Part shown: positions 1-9,971 of the stretch, one piece after another
How the letters are laid out: every line of letters begins with the position of its first letter
Position numbering within the stretch: position 1 is the stretch's first letter
Assembly: GCA_001600695.1 (NCBI GenBank)
Contig: BCKQ01000020.1
Coordinates: 40,053-91,348 of the forward strand
Length of the DNA: 51,296 bases
Direction: 5' to 3'
DNA from: Ascoidea asiatica
Lineage: Eukaryota > Ascomycota > Saccharomycetes > Ascoideales > Ascoideaceae
Notes under the pieces: model-generated
What the model saw: only the letters and a program-made list of their open reading frames with translations
Database searches by the model: none
Told to the model about the DNA's origin: nothing
Translations under genes and position numbers: made by a program

Positions 1-1
1 A

Positions 2-463
2 TTTGAAAAAGCAAGAAGAAAAGTTAATGAAAAAGAAGTTGTTGTTCGTGTTGTTGAAGCAGCTAGGATTTTAAATTGGATTAAAAAAGGGGAACTATCT
101 ATAGATCCAATGTTTGAAGATGATATTAATAATAATGATAATATTTATTTTTTTGAAGATGATGATGCTGATAATAACAATTATGAAGAAAGTGAAATTT
201 ATAAAATATATCAAGGAGGACTTATTAAACCAATTGGATTATGTGGAAATTTTCTTTTAAATCCAATTGATGAAACATATGATCAATTGATGCTTCCATT
301 TACAAAATTTCTTGGACCAAATTTTGATAAATCAAAAATTTTTGAAGCTGATGAAATTAATGAAGAAGACAATTATAACAGAAGTAATACTGGAATTTCA
401 TGTTCTTTGGCAACAACTTTTGTTTCTAATTATACTGTTACAGTGGTTGACTATGTTTATTAA
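2..463 (+). CDS. 3' end of an unrecognised protein-coding gene, cut by the window edge
   Basis: An open frame runs in from the left edge and ends at TAA 461-463, giving 153 visible residues. The first visible residues include FEKARRKVNEKEVVVRVVEA, so the Met at 110 is probably internal rather than the start. The middle is rich in Asp, Asn and Glu (disordered, acidic). It is followed by a more ordered stretch (KPIGLCGNFLLNPIDETYDQ) and a C-terminus ending in VVDYVY. Codon use (AAT, GAA, TTA) matches the intact genes at 39.7-47.3 kb, so I take it as a living gene. I do not recognise the family. No membrane segment is seen in the visible part. The following 200 bases are AT repeats and T/A runs that may serve as its 3' end. 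Confidence 0.7.
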   Translation, partial: FEKARRKVNEKEVVVRVVEAARILNWIKKGELSIDPMFEDDINNNDNIYFFEDDDADNNNYEESEIYKIYQGGLIKPIGLCGNFLLNPIDETYDQLMLPFTKFLGPNFDKSKIFEADEINEEDNYNRSNTGISCSLATTFVSNYTVTVVDYVY

Positions 464-818
464 CAACGATATTGTTAATCAATTAAAAGGAACTAAAAAT
501 GGTAATCAAAATACTATATTATATTATATATTATATTATATTATATGATAAGTTAAAGATTTTTAATCTTAATAAAATTGCAATTTCAAATCCAAATTTA
601 TTTTTATTTTACTCTACATTTCTACTTATATTTTATTTTACATTTCATTTACTTTTTCATATTTATTTTCATTTTTATTTTATATTATAAATTCAAAAAA
701 AACAAAAAAAAAAAAACCTTACTTAGTTCAATAAAAACATTTTTTTTTCAAAAACAAAAAAGGGTAGTGTAAATGTATTTCATTCCTCAATCTCTTCTTA
801 CATGGTAGTTCTTATTTT
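464..818. other. AT-repeat intergenic DNA
   Basis: After the first gene lies a run of ATATT repeats (about 515-547), then T-rich and A-rich homopolymer tracts. The small ORFs here are only by-products of low complexity. I see no gene. Confidence 0.6.
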
Positions 819-985
819 TCAATTATCGTCATCATAATCATCAATAATATCAGTTGTTTCTTCTTCTTCTTCTTCTTCTTTTTTTGGTTGATTTCTGATA
901 TTTTTTAATATTTTTATGACCAATATAAACCCAAACAGGCAATTATCCCGGAACTCGAGAAAGATGGTAAACCGGATTACCGCAC
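819..985 (-). pseudogene. Possible 3' remnant of a minus-strand gene with an acidic tail
   Basis: Read on the minus strand, a short open frame ends at TGA (complement of 819-821). Its tail is PKKEEEEEETTDIIDDYDDD, the Glu run being encoded by a TTC repeat on the plus strand. It is preceded by a hydrophobic stretch (CLFGFILVIKIL). A membrane segment followed by an acidic cytoplasmic tail would fit a real C-terminus. No start or longer frame is found before the N-containing stretch at 1014-1057, so it is partial, broken, or chance. Confidence 0.25.
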
Positions 986-1140
986 AATTTACAACTTTAA
1001 TTTNATTGACCGGCCAGTTTNNTCTTTAGGNANGTTTAGAAATTAAACCGNAAATTNTCATTGATCCATGGCTCAGGCGCCACAAACCTGGCCAACAGTG
1101 GAAATTTTCCTGAAATCACAGGGTAACACACTTTCTTAAC
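930..1140. other. G+C-richer patch with clustered ambiguous bases
   Basis: This patch has many CCGG, CCGC and GGCC words that are rare elsewhere in the window, and about eight N calls between 1014 and 1057. One plus frame reads PELEKDGKPDYRTIYNF with CCG, CTC, GAG and CGC codons before ambiguity sets in. It may be a collapsed repeat, a transferred scrap or an assembly join. I cannot assign it. Confidence 0.35.
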
Positions 1141-3479
1141 TGGATGTTAATAACTTTCCTAATTTGGACTGGTGGTTGAGAATTGAATGAAATTTTTGCT
1201 CGTCAAATTCCAGTAGTTAATAAATTTAGACCCACTAATTGTTTTTGCTGAAGATGTAAATGAATTTACTTACTTCAAATGCTGAAACCCTTATATTCAA
1301 AAGAAACAAGATTACTGAGACTTCAATGATTTTTATTAAAAAACAAATAATGAATTTCAATCTTCTTTCTGTATTTGTTCTTTTAAATACAAAAATAATA
1401 TTTACAGCTTCGAGAATCAAAAAGCGTGTTTGAATGTACAATTAAAAAGGATGCCTATTCTATTTTAATAAATGTAGTTTTTATTTCATTTGAATTGATA
1501 GTTACTTTACCAAGAAAATTCAGTAACTTGAGTATAAAAAGTTACGTTTTGCAGATGATAAAAGTCACGTTTTTCAAGTTACGTTTGAGGCCGAATTCAA
1601 AAAACGTAACCAATTTTTCAGTTGGAAATGCTTGTGCTGCTTTTGATGCTAAATATATTGATTTTGTTTCAAATGGTTTATAAAGGGTTTCAATTTTGAC
1701 TAAAAATTTTTTTTCTTTCCACTATCATGAGTAGCCTGTTCGTATTATATATCACTAAACCTTTTTCTTTTTGATTTAAAAGTAGCTACCTGATTTTGAA
1801 GATAATTTAGAGGTTTCATAACAAAAGAAATGATAATAAAATTTAATAAAAATTAATCATTGTTTGAATAAAAAATAATTACGAAGTTTTTTAAAAGGTT
1901 CTTGAAATATTGATTCAATAATCTTTTTATTGATGCGATAAAAAAATTGCTGTTAAATAAATTTTGTTAATTCTTATTAAATGCTCATTCAATAATTAGG
2001 TTTGCTCTTTAAAACATCTCTGTTAAGTAATTTTAAATCAAATAATTGATTTATTAAGTTATTGAAATTTTGAATCAAGTATTGAATCAGTGGATGGTTG
2101 AATTTATTAATTATGAAAAATAAGCATTTTAGTTTTAATGGAAACAAAATTAAAACAACAACAATAGACCTCAAAAAGAGTATTGCTTAAATCGTTAATC
2201 ATTTGATTCAATAGAAAATTAGAAATCCTGTTAATTTTGCTTCAAATAGTCATCGATAGTTTTATTGAATTTTTTTATTAATTATCATAATCAGTTTATT
2301 TTTCTTTTGTTTTTATTTATTTGAATAATTTTTCTCATTTCACAATATTTATTATCAGTAATACACTGAAATAGTTTGAAGAATTTTGAAATTTAAATAA
2401 AAATCTTTTTTTAATTTCATTTTATTCATATTTGTTGTTTGAATTGACAGTAATGTTTTTTTTTAAATCGATTGAGACAGAAAACAAAAAACTATTAAAT
2501 CTAGTTTTGGAGTTTGCAGGTTCAGAAACCAAAAACGCAAATGAAAAATGAAATTAAATGCATCGGATTTTTCAATCTCATATAATCAATATTGGATATT
2601 AAGTCAACTTCAAAACAAGATTCTTCTTACTCGTTTATGTTTAATGATTGTTATTCATTTTATTAATATTCTTCAATTTTATTAATTTCATCTGATTATG
2701 AAAAACTATAATTAGATGCATATCCTTTATAATTATATTCCATTTTTAATAACATATTTACAAAAAGGTTTTGTATATTTGAAATGGATTTTCTCAATCA
2801 ACAGATGTAATGAATTAATTTATCAATTAATTAAATAATCCCCAAAAATAAATGGCAATGATAATAAATCAATTATTTTAAATACCTTTTTATAATAAGA
2901 ATTTAATCGAATTAAAATAATAGAATTAACAATAACCCATTTTTCATTAAAATTCAATTTAGCTTTGTTTTTACTCCAAACAAAATCTATTATTACTGTT
3001 ATTTTCTATAATTATATTACTACTATTTGTCCTTTGTTTATAATTTAAAGTATTTACTCAAAACTATGGTGATGTTCCCATTCATATTCTCTTTCAATGA
3101 TTGCTAAAAATTAAAGTTATCCTTTTATCATCATTCTTTCATTACAAATAATTCTGCAAATAACAAACTCCATTTTAAATATTAAGAATCCTTAAAAATC
3201 ATTATGCTATCAAGACAATATTTTTTGTTTAATTATTATTCAATCAAAGCCCTTTGGATTGAATGAAATCTATTTTTTTTTTCTATTAACACCTAATTTC
3301 AAGGCTTCTAAAAAATTGAGAGATATTGAAAAAAAATAGTAAAGTAAATGGAATTTAATAGAATTAAATCATTAAGATTTAAGGATAATACACATTGAGA
3401 CTCTGAAATATGAAAAGAATTAATAGAATTAAAATTAAAAAAAAAGCACATTGTCATTTTATTCATAGTTTCATTCATC
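1141..3479. other. AT-rich intergenic DNA with no recognised gene
   Basis: The longest frames are an 85-residue plus frame at 1426-1683 and a 61-residue minus frame at 1989-2174; neither resembles a family. Between 1540 and 1610 the word GTTACGTTTT occurs and its reverse complement AAAACGTAAC follows, a loose inverted pair. I see nothing else. Confidence 0.5.
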
Positions 3480-3566
3480 ATTTTATTATCATTTTATTAT
3501 CACTTTATTATCACTTTATTATCACTTTATTATCATTTTATTATCATTTTATTATCATTTTATTAC
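3480..3566 (+). repeat. 11-bp tandem repeat, about eight units
   Basis: Seven consecutive perfect-length units of ATTTTATTATC or ACTTTATTATC run from 3480 to 3556, and a partial eighth follows. The variants are grouped T,T,C,C,C,T,T, so C and T versions form blocks as expected from slippage or unequal exchange. The overlapping 71-residue plus ORF is only the translation of this repeat. Confidence 0.9.
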
Positions 3567-4184
3567 TAATTATTATTATTTATTATTTTATTAATATTTT
3601 AATATTGTGCCAAAAATCAATTTAGTTCTTATAAAATACGATATCAGTAATTTCAACTATAATAAGTAAAAGATTTTATCAATTGAAATAAAAAATTCTA
3701 AATAAAGTTGAATAAATAAATATGAACAAGAAAATTAGTGCTAATAAATATGATGCTCTAATCTAGAAAACAATTTGCATTAATAATTGATAAAGATTAT
3801 ATGGTAATATCTAACCTTCGATGCATATATTTAAATTATTTCCAAGATATAAAGTATAGGAATGTATTTTAAAAAATGGTATTAGAAGAATAGCTCAAAA
3901 CATTTGTGTTGAAATCCTTTAAGGCTTTACATTTATGATTTAAATTTGAAAGATTAGACTAAAGTCAATAATCAAAGGTTTGTATAATGGCTTTCGCACA
4001 AGAATAAATCCTCTTAATAGAAGAAGCAAAAATGTGGCGTAATCACCCAATAATTTTAATCTCAACAATATTGCATTATTTGAAAGAATAAATTCTTATA
4101 ATTTACATGGTAAATTACCCTCAAGTAGAATATAATATTAATTCTAAACTATTTTCTTTAAATTAAAATAGAAAAAATAATAGT
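3567..4184. other. AT-rich DNA upstream of the 4.2-kb relic
   Basis: No ORF or repeat worth reporting is seen. The A/G-rich plus strand resembles the decayed coding DNA that follows, so the relic may begin further left than I can show. Confidence 0.35.
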
Positions 4185-5960
4185 ATGTTAACTAACTTTT
4201 TCTTCATGGTTTTAATATTGCTCTTAATTTCATTGCAAATTGGAGCTTTGATTGGTTCCTTAACAAGCTTAAACTTGATATTTGAGTAATTATTTGAACA
4301 CTGCATCTACTAAATGAAATCCAACTAATACCAAAAGAAAACAACATAATATAAAAATAAAGTATTCAAGAATACATTAAATGAAATTAAACAATTATGA
4401 AAGCTAGTGATATTAATTTTATAGATAAAAGTAATAGAATGATATCAGCCAAAAAATTTTTTAAAAGAATATCATGAAATAATAAGTTTGATAAATGAAT
4501 TACAGCAACTGACCTGGATAGAATAATCAGATATGATTTGAAAAATATTGCTTGATTCCATGAAATTCATCTTTGCCACCAAAGATTTAATGGAAATAAT
4601 ATGATTTGAAATAGCAAACTCGATAAATAAATTTTAATAGTAGTAGGAATTGAGTTGAAAATTACCTAATATCGATTTAAGTCATATAGTAGGCAAATCT
4701 GAATTTAAAAAACCATCAGAAGATACTTAACTTGAGTGTATCAGATAAAGAAGAAAATCTTAAAATGAGTATATTCAATTAATGCTAAAAACTGAAAGAA
4801 AACCCCAGCAATTCATTTTTTATTGGATTTACTTTTAATGTCAATTTAATCTCTGAAATAGACCAAAGATTTAACTCATTATTGAGATAATTGGATGATT
4901 TTAAAATATTCCTCTCAAACTTCAATTGAAAAATCAATGTAATGCAGCAGTATTAATTATTAAAAAAAAAAGGAAGTCAGATATAGATGAATTACAATAA
5001 GAAGTTGTAGAATTGCTGAATAAATTTCAAATACACTAATACAGTTGATGAAAAAATTGTTATGTTAAAATGAGCAGAATTAATAAAAGCAAACACTGTT
5101 TCATTTTTGAATAGATTATTGTCTGAAAGTTTGTTGAAAAATATTACCTTTGATAACATTAAGAATTTATCATAATTAAAAATAGTGGTCTTAAATTTTA
5201 AGTAAACATTAGCAAGTATTCTGAATCAAATTAATTCATCATTCAAATTATGATATAAAAAATCAAAATAAATGTTACTTATATTATTAAACTGATTTAA
5301 TTTAAATTATCAATGAATGAATTATAGAAGTTTAAAATCTAATTTTTGGATATAATGGACATGCATTAAACATGATTGGATTATAGTTTAATTTGGCCTT
5401 GCTTAATTTATTAATTGAAATAAGCTGTTTTATTAAAAGTATTATATTATACTGAAGCCAAGTAAATTTGTCAATAAAAGAAACATCGACATCTTAGTGA
5501 AGATAAATTGAGAAACTAAGGGGCAATTAATTGATTAATGATATTGATGTTAGATCAATGGATTTATTATTTCAAACATCATTTGATGGATTCTAAATAA
5601 CGGATTCGATATTAGATGATTATGATTATAACTTAATTGAAGGTATATTTAATAAATGAATTCAATTGTTAATGATGCTATTTTAATGGAATAGAAGCTT
5701 GAAAGACTATTAAAAGCATTATGAATTATTCTCTTTTGTTATAATTTGATTAAAAGATGGATTCTAATATATAAGTGGCGCTTATTATTCTTTGAACCAT
5801 TTTTATTAAAAAATATAACTGACTATTGGTTATTATTTTTTATGTCTTAATCAAGCTTCCATCGATGAATAGTTATTAATACTCTGATGTTAGTGGATTA
5901 TAAGTTATTAGATTGGAATATTATTTAAATTGATTTTTGCTGATGCACTTCTTTTCACTT
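4185..5960 (+). pseudogene. Heavily stopped relic of an unknown protein-coding gene
   Basis: From ATG 4185 one plus frame (position 0 modulo 3) reads like protein for about 280 codons although it holds about 24 stops. The alternative frame I checked at 4382 has roughly 17 stops in 79 codons. The N-terminus is hydrophobic (FMVLILLLISLQIGALIGSL), like a signal peptide or membrane anchor. Further on, segments such as NFLKEYHEIISLINELQQL and SFLNRLLSESLLKNITFDNI suggest helical protein. A frame change occurs near 5035, and a third stretch from about 5536 (DLLFQTSFDGF, then ITDSILDDYDYNLIEGIF) continues to about 5930. Many stops sit where CAA, CAG or CGA would make sense. The family is unknown. 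Chance is not excluded in DNA this AT-rich. Confidence 0.4.
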
Positions 5961-6973
5961 TGGTTTTTGATTTATTAGGAGCCCCAAATGGGAGAAAAAT
6001 ACGACAGAAGTAAGCCCTGCTGCTGCTTTCAATGCTTTTAATGAATGAATGAATTTAATAATGATTGATCATATTTTATTAAATCATTATTATTTATTTA
6101 TTATTCCAATAACCCCAATTCAGTTTTAAAATAAACCTTTTTCGTGGTGTTTTTGTGTTATTGTTTATTTTCCGTTACTTGTGAAGGCAATAAATTCGGT
6201 GGATGCAGCTGCACAAAACGCCAAAACTAAAAATAAAACCTTTATTTTTGTTAATTTTTGTTTTTTTTTGCTTCTTCTTTCTTTTATTCTGCTTTCTTCT
6301 TTTGTTTCGTGGATGCTTTTCAGTTTCGCCTTCTTTTTTCAATGAATGTCTCAGATCAAAAGACATTTTACTAGGAAAATCAAAAGAAATAATCCATTTA
6401 TTCAGTCAAAAGTAAAGAATAAATGGATATTTCTTTGAATTGTATGTTTGTGCTTCTGTTTTTTTTCTTATTAATTTCTTTTGATATCAACCAATCATCA
6501 AATAAATCAATCATTAATTCAAATTATGAATAATATTTTCTAACTATTTTAGAACTTCTAATCTTCTTTTTGTGCTTTTTATTTATAATCGCCTATATTA
6601 CTACAGCATTTGTTTTTATTTCAACTTCCGTTTTTTTTTTTAATCCAATTCTGAAGTCTTTTTCTTATAACATACCATTTTTTCAATTTTTTTAATTTTA
6701 AAAAGTGGGTTTAAAATCAATTCAAATTACTTATTTTTATGGAATTTTTAATTTAAAAGAAGATTAAGGTAAGCTAAACAAGCAAAGAGAAAAATATGAG
6801 AATTAATATTTTTATTTAAAGAAATATTAACTTCATAATTCAAAAAGAAACATGATTACAATTACATTTTAAAGCAAAATGTGCTATTAACTTCATAATT
6901 TGAATTTATTATTCAATAAAAATGTCTTTTGAATAATCTTTCAATCATCAATTAAAAATTTATAAGAATAATA
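5961..6973. other. Intergenic DNA with a pyrimidine tract
   Basis: A T/C-rich tract lies at about 6240-6330 and gives two mirror ORFs that I regard as artefacts. The words TATTAACTTCATAATT occur twice between 6825 and 6905. No gene is seen. Confidence 0.45.
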
Positions 6974-7000
6974 TCACTTTAAAATGTTATTTTAAAGTGA
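6974..7000. repeat. Perfect 11-bp hairpin
   Basis: TCACTTTAAAA at 6974-6984 is the exact reverse complement of TTTTAAAGTGA at 6990-7000, with a 5-base loop. It could be a DNA cruciform or an RNA stem. It has no T run typical of a Pol III terminator next to it. Confidence 0.7.
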
Positions 7001-7689
7001 AAAGAATTTAAGAATTGAAAAAGATTTTTTGTTTTAATATCAGCAGGTTCACGAGAAGTAATTGAATTAGTTTAAAATTTTATCGGGCGTTTAAATAATT
7101 TTTTTTTTACTTTGGGTGGTGCTGCAGAAATTGAAATTTAAACATAAATGGGCTTTATATATAAATCATATCAGTCTTGTAGTACTTGATTTTTAATAAC
7201 TAAAATAAGATATAATCCGAAAATGTATCAAAAATTGAATTTGAGCGACTATTTAAGAGTTAAAAGTTTTAATTTGAATATATCAATCTTATGTTAGAAA
7301 GTCATAAGGTGATCTACTAAATTGACTAGAATAATAATCATTTGAATTTAAATTCAGGTACAAACGTGGGTAGAAAGTGGATTGTAAAGTCAAGGCAAAT
7401 CAGTTTTGTACCCTCGCTAGATAATAGTGAAAGTATATTCAGAAGATTATTTTTTGCAAGTGGTGATGATATTCAACAAACAAAAATTAAAAAGAAACAG
7501 AAAAACAAGTAGAACTAGGGAAAGCAAAGGACCAAAGCAATAAGCCAAGGTGCACTTGAAGCTAAAAAGAGGAAAAACAAATAGCTACAGAGTTATCTAG
7601 GAAGATAATAATGAAGCGTACTTTGACATTGATGTTGATACTTTAACCGACTACTAAAAAAAGTGAAATTGAAAACAGAATGATTAAAC

Positions 7690-8012
7690 TAATAAAATTT
7701 GAAAGTTTGCAAAGTCAAAGACTAATTTTATATGATAGACATTTCAAACGATAAGGTAATGAATTACAAACATGTGAAGTTGATTTTATCATTACTAAAC
7801 CAAATTTCATTACCAATTTTAGTTATGCCACTGCGACATCTGGTTTGGTTGGTGTTTCTGGTGCTAGTCATACCACTGGTAATACCGAAATTAGTAATGA
7901 AAAATGGTTCTGTATTACAAGGCAAGGTATATCATTGAAATCAAAATACTGCAAGCCATCAGAATACTTTTCTTCATTATTATTCTCTTTTACTTACCTT
8001 TGTCTGCTCTCA
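7690..8012 (+). pseudogene. Coding-like relic of unknown family
   Basis: One plus frame, with a single TAA near 7753, reads through about 100 codons of ordinary protein composition, including VDFIITKPNFITNFSYATAT, then SGLVGVSGASHTTGNTEI and NEKWFCITRQGISLKSKYC, ending at TGA near 8010. The Ser/Thr/Gly-rich centre is reminiscent of fungal cell-wall or adhesin proteins, but that is only an impression. The 68-residue ORF at 7732-7938 is a shadow in another frame. Upstream, EDNNEAYFDIDVDTLTDY (about 7600-7655) may belong to the same relic. Confidence 0.3.
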
Positions 8013-8560
8013 ATGACGTACTGAAAAGCGTCAAAAAAACAACTTATTGAAATTTAAATCAAGACTTATTTAAATCTTAAAATATCCAAATGGTGCTACC
8101 TTAGAAATGAAAATCAAACTTGCATTTACCAAGTTCAGAAAAGTTTGGAAATTAATGGGGAACTCATCTTGCCAAACTGTCTGCAGATTAAAAGTTTCGT
8201 CTTAGAATCGTAGAGAAAGATTTACTGTTATCCATCCCCATATTCAAAGGTTCTTTTTCCAATGAAATTCAATCAGTTGGGCTTATCTTTGGAAATCTTA
8301 GTTAATGTTTTAATAGGTTACTTTTTCATTTATTGGTATTTCCATTTAAATTAGTTGCAGATTCTGTTGCATTATGGTAATTAATCCATAAAAGATTTCA
8401 TAAGGAAAAGGTCAACTGAAATATGGGGATAGCTTGTCCCTTATTCAATTGTGTGATTTTACGACATGAATTTGCACAAGGGCCCTCATATTAGAAATGC
8501 CTAAATTGCCAGGTGCCAGGTGACTTTGTCAACTTCCGCTGATAATTTCTGAACGTTGAT
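8013..8560. other. AT-rich DNA, no recognised gene
   Basis: Scattered coding-like words occur but no frame longer than about 40 codons. It ends directly at the start of the LTR-like repeat at 8561. Confidence 0.4.
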
Positions 8561-9045
8561 TGTTAATCATTTTATTCTTTTATTGGAATTGACTTCGAAT
8601 ATTCTAGGCTATTCTTAGACTTTCTAAGATTGCATAGATTGTTCTACGACTACATTCTATTGCGTTCTCAGAACTTCCGTGTGCATGTTAAATGTACTAG
8701 AACGTTCTGGGTCTGCATTATTTATTCTTTCTTCGAAGTTCTGTGTGCATCTCGAATGTACTGGAATCTTCGTGTTGGTTCTTAGAATGACGTAGTGTCT
8801 TCTAGAACAATACTTTATTTATTTCTTTTGTTAAGTATGGGAAGTGAACTTTCACATACTAAATTTACAAATTTATTTTTAAGATGGGTTACCCGCTCCT
8901 ATTCTCTACTAATATAAATAGGGCAGTTAGCTCCCATATTTTTTATATAATTGTTATATATTTTATATTTTAATTAACAATTGTTTATAATTTGAATTAG
9001 ATATCATCTTAGTAATAATTAGATATTTCGTTCGAACTACAATCA
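8561..9045 (+). repeat. Solo LTR-like repeat, family TGTTAA (plus copy)
   Basis: The segment begins TGTTAATCATTTTATTC and ends near ACAATCA, about 485 bp, with the TG...CA ends typical of LTRs. It is matched along its length by the reverse complement of 26083-26564: both share CTTTCTAAGAT, GCATAGATT, and a GGGCAGTTA(G/C)CTCCCATAT block, in the same order. A TATA-like TATAAATA sits just before the conserved GGGCAG block. No clear target-site duplication is visible, and the copies differ at many positions, so the family is old. Confidence 0.7.
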
Positions 9046-9428
9046 TTACCGGAAATTTTTTTATAAGGCACGTGACTGTTTCTAAGAGCCACATCAACCA
9101 AAAATAAAAAATTCTTAACCAATTTCTATGAACCCTTAAATAGGGAGTGTGCTTTGCTCGGTGTTAGTCGGAACCAACGACACCACCCGGATGGTGGTTA
9201 TATTAATGTCTAACTAACCGATTAGAAGCTTGTAGAAGTAATAATAGTTACATTTCCTTTGTGTAATAAGAGCAACCTATCATTGGTGATGTCAATTTAA
9301 GTTTACCCCACTTCGAATTATGTGAAGTGGAATCGTATTCAAATTGCGTGTTTTTTACAAAGACAAGTTAATTATTTTCTTCTAATGTTTATCTTTATTT
9401 GTCATTTCAACTTAATCAACAAATCAAA
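9046..9428. promoter_or_regulatory. Region between LTR and the 9.4-kb ORF, candidate promoter
   Basis: About 380 bases separate the LTR from ATG 9429. They contain one CACGTG at about 9068, a short inverted pair around CCACCCGGATGGTGG (about 9185), and T-rich tracts. If the ORF is expressed, its promoter lies here or in the LTR itself. Confidence 0.3.
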
Positions 9429-9971
9429 ATGGTTACTTTATTTACTCCCGACGCTACGCCTCAGGAAGAACATGTTACTGAGATCAATCAATTAGAATTA
9501 GATCAAAGTAATCATCTGTTAGACAATAGTATTCACATTGAATACGAAATGGAAATTTTAAGAACAATAATGAAAATGTCCAATAAAAAGCCAGCCCCAA
9601 TTCCAGAAATTAAAAATCTTTCATCACAACCTATCAAATATATTGGTGAACTTAAATGCTTATGTTACAATTGTAACAGAGATAAGGAAAATTATAAACC
9701 TTATGTTATGGTACAATACAATTTACTCAAGTTCAGAAATGAATTGCCATTAGGAACTAAAAAATTGGAAATATTTTTAAAAGGTCATCAGATGAAATTT
9801 GCATATTCTTTTATTGATGAATCAGCCAACAATTATAAAACTATCCAATCAAAAATTGAAAACAACAATTCATTACAGCAAGAAGAAATCGAAGATTATG
9901 GCTATACACAAATGGTTATGGCTTCTACAAGGAAGATGGAACCTCAAGTGAGTTTTAGAATTAGTTTTTAA
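9429..9971 (+). CDS. Uncharacterised intact ORF inside the transposon-rich region
   Basis: From ATG 9429 (context AAATCAAAATGG) to TAA 9969-9971 the frame is open for 180 codons. It could be extended upstream only through a non-ATG codon at 9399. The protein is hydrophilic, with an N-terminal half rich in Glu, Asn and Leu and a small Cys cluster, CLCYNCNRDKENYKPYVMV (about residues 76-94). An alternative gene model splices a 55-base intron: GTGAGT at 9948 to AG at 10002. Exon 2 then gives LPVIYS and a TGA at 10021. I do not recognise a domain. Being unbroken in a field of relics, it is either a young insertion, an element's own ORF downstream of its LTR, or a selected host gene. Confidence 0.6.
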   Translation: MVTLFTPDATPQEEHVTEINQLELDQSNHLLDNSIHIEYEMEILRTIMKMSNKKPAPIPEIKNLSSQPIKYIGELKCLCYNCNRDKENYKPYVMVQYNLLKFRNELPLGTKKLEIFLKGHQMKFAYSFIDESANNYKTIQSKIENNNSLQQEEIEDYGYTQMVMASTRKMEPQVSFRISF

